Of a stretch of 64,000 nucleotides of DNA, positions 60,101-64,000 are shown piece by piece (the first letter of the stretch is position 1; every line of letters begins with the position of its first letter). A program made the position numbers and the translations under genes. Source of the stretch: Phalacrocorax aristotelis (lineage: Eukaryota; Chordata; Aves; Suliformes; Phalacrocoracidae); contig NC_134310.1 of NCBI RefSeq assembly GCF_949628215.1, positions 8,879,401 through 8,943,400 on the forward strand. Reading direction: 5' to 3'. Below the pieces are notes generated by a model. The model searched no databases and was not told where the DNA came from. It worked only from the letters and a program-made list of their open reading frames with translations.

Positions 60101-60600
60101 CTCCGTCCCGCATTCAGTCCGTTACTGACTGACTGACTGACTGACCCTGTCCTCCAGTCAGTCCTTCACTGACTGACTGACTGACTGACTCCTTCCCGCA
60201 GTCAGTCCGTCACTGACGGAGTGACTGACTCCATCCCGCTGTCAGTCTGTCACTGACAGACTGACTGACTAACTCCGTCCCGCAGTCAGTCTGTCACTGA
60301 CTGTCTGACTCATTCCGTCTCGCAGCCAGTCCGTCACTGACTGTCTGACTCATTCCGTCTCGCAGCCAGTCCGTCACTGACTGTCTGACTCATTCCGTCT
60401 CGCAGCCAGTCCGTCACTGACCGACTGACCGACTCTGTTCCACTATCAGTCCGTCACTGACGAACTAAGAGACTGACTCCGTCTCGCAGTCAGTCCGTCA
60501 CTGACTGACTGACTGACGACTCCATCCCGCAGTCAGTCCGTCACTGACTGACTGACTGACGACTCCATCCCGCAGTCAGTCCGTCACTGACTGACTGACT
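51161..60600. repeat. Two copies of an approximately 4.7-kb higher-order repeat
   Basis: Copy one is 51161-55858 and copy two 55859-60600. Each starts CACTCCATTCCGCAG and soon carries the rare variant GCAGTATATCCGTCAC. Rare variants recur in order: CAATCTGTCACTAAG (51853, 56723), GAATACGTGCCGC (52437, 57254), GTCCCTCAGTCAG (54287, 59041) and GAACTAAGAGACTG (55711, 60462). Offsets vary from about 4.4 to 4.9 kb because blocks of units differ between copies. Confidence 0.85.
53417..53636. repeat. Homogeneous run of five 44-bp units
   Basis: Units at 53461, 53505 and 53549 are identical over 44 bp (CCGTCCCGCAGTCAGTCCG...GACGGACTGACTGACT). The flanking units at 53417 and 53593 differ by one base each. 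Such an identical run inside a variable array marks very recent local amplification. A similar run of three 44-bp units is at 62387-62518. Confidence 0.9.
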
Positions 60601-63150
60601 CACTCCATTCCGCAGTCAGTCCGTCACTGACTGATTGACAGACTGATTCCTTCCCGCAGTATATCCGTCACTGACGGACTGACTGACTGACTCCTTGCCG
60701 CACTCAGTCTGTCACTGACGGACTCACTGACCGACTCCGTCCCGCAGTCAGTCCGTCACTGACTGACTGACTGACTGACTCCTTGCCGCACTCAGTCTGT
60801 CACTGACGGACTCACTGACCGACTCCGTCCCGCAGTCAATCCGTCACTGACTGACTGACGGACTCAGTCCGTCACGCACTCAGTCCGTCACTGACTGACT
60901 GACTCACTCCGTCCCGCAGTCAGTCCATCACTGGCAGAATGACAGACTGACCGACTCCGTCACGCAGTCAGTCCGTCACTGAGTGACTGACTGAATGCTT
61001 CCCACAGTCAGTCCATCACTGACTGACTAACTGACTCACTCGGTCCCGCAGCCAGTCCGTCACTGACTGACTGAATCACTTCGTCCCGCCATCAGTCCTT
61101 CACTGACTGACCGACTGACTGACTCCGTCCCGCAGTCAGTCCGTCACTGACGGACTGACCGACTCCGTTCCACTATCAGTCCGTCACTGACTGACTGACT
61201 CAATCCGTCCCACAGTCAGTCCATCGCTGACGGACTAACTGACCGACTCCGTCCCGCAGTCAGTCCATCACTGACTGACAGACTCACTTCATACCGCCAT
61301 CAGTCCGTCACTTACTGACTGACTGACTCACTCCGTCCCGCAGTCAGTCCGTCACTGACTTACTGACTCACTCCGTCCTGCAGCCAGTCTGTCACTGGCT
61401 GACTGACTGTCTCCGTCCCGCAGTCAATCTGTCACTAAGTGACTGACGGTCTCATTCCGTCACTGACTGACTGACTCACTCCGTCCCGCAGTCAGTCCAT
61501 CACTGACTTACTGACTCACTCCGTCCCGCAACCACTCTGTCACTGGCTGACTGACTGAGTCCGTCCCGCAGTCAGTCCGTCACTCACTGACTGACACACT
61601 GACTGACTCCATCCCACAGTCAGTACGTTACTGACTGACGGACTGACTGACTGACTCCGTCCTGCAGTCAGTCCATCACTGACTGACTGACGGACTCAGT
61701 CCGTCCCGCACTCAGTCTGTCACTGACCGACTGACTGACTGACTCCTTGCCGCACTGAGTCCGTCACTGACGGACTCACTGACCGACTCCATCCCGCACT
61801 CAGTCCGTCACTGACTGACTGACTCACTCCGTCCCGCAGTCAGTCCATCACTGACGGACTAACTGACTGACTCCGTCCCGCAGTCAGTCCGTCACTGACT
61901 GACTGAATGCTTCCCACAGTCAGTCCGTCACTGACTGACTGACTCACTCGGTCCCGCAGCCAGTCCGTCGCTGACTGACTGACTGACTCACTCCGTCCCG
62001 CAGCCAGTCTGTCACTGGCTGATTGACTGACTCCGTCCCGCAGTCAGTCCGTCACTGACTGACTGACACAATGACTGAATCCATCCCGCAGTCAGTCCGT
62101 CACTGACTCACTGACTGACTGACTGACCCTGTCCTCCAGTCAGTCCATCACTGACTGACTGACTGACTGACTGACTCCGTCCCGCAGTCAGTCCATCACT
62201 GACTGACTGATAGACTGACTCCTTCCTCCAGTCAGGCCGTCACTGACGGACTGACTCACTCCATCCTGCAGTCAGTCTGTCACTGACTGACTCACTGACT
62301 GACTCACTCCATCCCGCAGTCAGTCCGTCACTGACTTATTGACTGACTCCGTCCCGCAGCCAGTCTGTCACTGACTGACTGACTCACTCCGTCCCGCAGT
62401 CAGTCCGTCACTGACTGACTGACTGACTCACTCCGTCCCGCAGTCAGTCCGTCACTGACTGACTGACTGACTCACTCCGTCCCGCAGTCAGTCCGTCACT
62501 GACTGACTGACTGACTCACTTCGTCCCGCAGTCAGTCCGTCACTGACTGACTGACTCACTTCGTCCCGCCATCAGTCCGTCACTGACTGACTGACTGACT
62601 CACTTCGTCCCGCCATCAGTCCGTCACTGACTGACTGACTGACTCACTTCGTCCCGCCGTCAGTCCGTCACTGACTGACTGACTGACTCCGTCCCGTTGT
62701 CAGTCCGTCACTGACTGACTGACAGACTGACTCCGTCCCGCAGTCAGTCCGTCACTGACTGACTGACTCACTCCGTCCCGCAGTCAGTCCGTTACTGACT
62801 GACTGACTCACTCCGTCCCGCAGTCAGTCCATCAGTGACGGACTAACTGACCGACTCCGTCACGCAGTCAGTCCGTCACTGACTGACTGACTGAACGACT
62901 CCGTCCCGCATTCAGTCCGTCACTGACTGGCTGACAGACCGACTCCGTCCCGCAGTCAGTCCATCACTGACTGACTGACTCACTTCGTCCCGCCGTCAGT
63001 CCGTCACTTACTGACTGACTGACTCACTCCGTCCCGCAGTCAGTCCGTCACTGACTTACTGACTCACTCCATCCCGCAGCCAGACTGTCACTGGCTGACT
63101 GACTGACTCCGTCCCGCAGTCAATCTGTCACTAAGTGACTGACGGTCTCT
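60601..63150. repeat. Partial, rearranged third copy of the 4.7-kb repeat
   Basis: The repeat starts again at 60601 with the same CACTCCATTCCGCAG and GTATATCCGTC markers and follows the order to about 61820. It then jumps to material resembling 58290 onward, so a block is missing. Another CAATCTGTCACTAAG marker occurs near 63121. Toward the end the copy is mixed with simple consensus units (62387-62518). The right limit is uncertain. Confidence 0.65.
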
Positions 63151-64000
63151 GTCCGTCACTGACTGACTCACTCACTCTGTCCCGCACTCAGTCCATCACT
63201 GACAGACTAACTGACCGAATCTGTCCCGCAGTCATTCCGTCACTGACTGACTGACTGAACGACTCCGTCCCGCAGTCAGTCCGTCACTGACTGACTGACT
63301 GAATGCTTCCCACTGTCAGGCCATCACTGACTGACTGCGTCACTCTGTCCCGCAGTCAGTCCATCACTGACAGACTAACTAACCGACTCCATCCTGCAGT
63401 CAGTCCGTCACTGACTGACTGACAATCTGACTCCAACCCGTAGTCAGTCCGTCATTGAATGACTGACTCACTCCCTCCTGCTGTCAGTCCGTCACTGACT
63501 GACTGACGGACTGACTTTGTCCTGCAGTCAGTCCGTCACTGAGTGACTGACGCACTGATTGACTCCATCCCGCAGTCAGTCCGTTACTGACTGACTGACT
63601 GATACTGTCCTCCACTCAGTCCATCACTGACTGACTGAGTGAATGACTGACTCCGTGTCGCAGCCTGTCTGTCAATGGCTGACTGACCGACTCTGTCCCG
63701 CAGTCGTTCCGTCACTGACGGACTGACTGAACGACTCCGTCCCGCAGTCAGTCCGTCACTGACTGACTGAATGCTACCCACTGTCAGTCCGTCACTGACT
63801 GACTGACTCACTCCGTCCCGCAGTCAGTCCATCACTGAAGGACTAACTGACCGACTCCGTCCCGCAGTCAATCCGTCACTGACTGACTGACTGAATGCTA
63901 CCCACTGTCAGTCCGTCACTGACTTACTGACTCACTCTGTCCCGCAGCCAGTCTGTCACTGACTGACTGACTCACTCCGTCCCGCAGCCAGTCTTTCACT

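Larger units (their letters stand above)
26731..64000. repeat. Roughly 40-bp satellite (TCCGTCCCGCAGTCAGTCCG unit), 37 kb, runs off the window
   Basis: The unit is TCCGTCCCGCAG, then TCAGTCCGTCAC, then a run of GACT tetramers, often ending in CACT. Lengths of 36, 40 and 44 bp come from gain or loss of a tetramer. At about 40 bp, roughly 900 units fit in the window. Each unit contains CAGTCAGT and its reverse complement ACTGACTG, five bases apart. Frequent variants are CCATCCCG, CTGTCCCG and CCATCAC, mostly at CpG. No interspersed element or gene is visible in these 37 kb. Minus-strand frames of up to 135 codons are translations of the unit. Confidence 0.95.

Noticed and set aside
26731..64000. 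CRISPR array
   Set aside because: The repeats are about 40 bp with no unique spacers between them, units vary continuously, and the context is a vertebrate genome with no cas genes.
26731..64000. CENP-B box in the satellite
   Set aside because: I compared the GC-rich core (GCGGGACGGAG on the minus strand) with the CENP-B box pattern and the key spaced bases do not match.

Overview
The window looks like bird nuclear DNA. It has vertebrate exon and intron remains of a ceramide synthase gene, a solo LTR whose ends and 3' part match the ERVL family common in birds, an alpharetrovirus-like solo LTR, and a gammaretrovirus-like endogenous provirus with a tRNA-Pro primer site. No living protein-coding gene of the host is visible. 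The species cannot be read from the sequence. The mix of a decayed gene, nested retroviruses and a tandem array over 40 kb long suggests heterochromatin, for example a subtelomeric or pericentromeric block, a microchromosome or the W chromosome. That placement is inference.

Layout. Positions 1-7.26 kb are ordinary-complexity DNA carrying five recognisable exons of a ceramide synthase (CERS) pseudogene on the + strand: 1064-1229, 2907-3024, 3408-3514, 5838-5988 and 7075-7147. The exons that should encode the rest of the homeobox-like region and most of the catalytic TLC domain are missing. A 250-bp solo LTR with a 6-bp target-site duplication sits in one intron. From about 7.26 kb to the end everything is tandem repeat, interrupted only by two retroviral insertions: a 487-bp ERVL-type solo LTR (7935-8421) and a 13.1-kb compound provirus (8546-21638).

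The compound provirus lies on the minus strand and has three LTRs: LTR - internal copy A - LTR - internal copy B - LTR, with one CTGCC duplication flanking the whole. Copy B has leader, PBS, an open 504-codon gag ending in an amber codon, a broken pro-pol and an env lacking nearly all of its surface subunit. Copy A lacks the PBS, leader and most of gag, and its RT is rearranged. Both copies share several inactivating lesions, so the common ancestor was already defective in pol.

The tandem array changes along its length: CT-rich minisatellites (7.26-8.55 kb and 21.64-22.25 kb), then units built from GACT blocks plus a CTCTCTGTGA core (22.25-26.73 kb), then a sharp switch to a roughly 40-bp unit (36/40/44 bp) that runs to the window end. 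Each 40-bp unit holds an inverted repeat able to form a hairpin. Superimposed on it are higher-order duplications: an approximately 8-kb tandem duplication (33.27-41.43 and 41.43-48.95 kb) and an approximately 4.7-kb higher-order repeat (51.16-55.86, 55.86-60.60, and a partial third copy). The long minus-strand reading frames in the array are by-products of the repeat, not genes.
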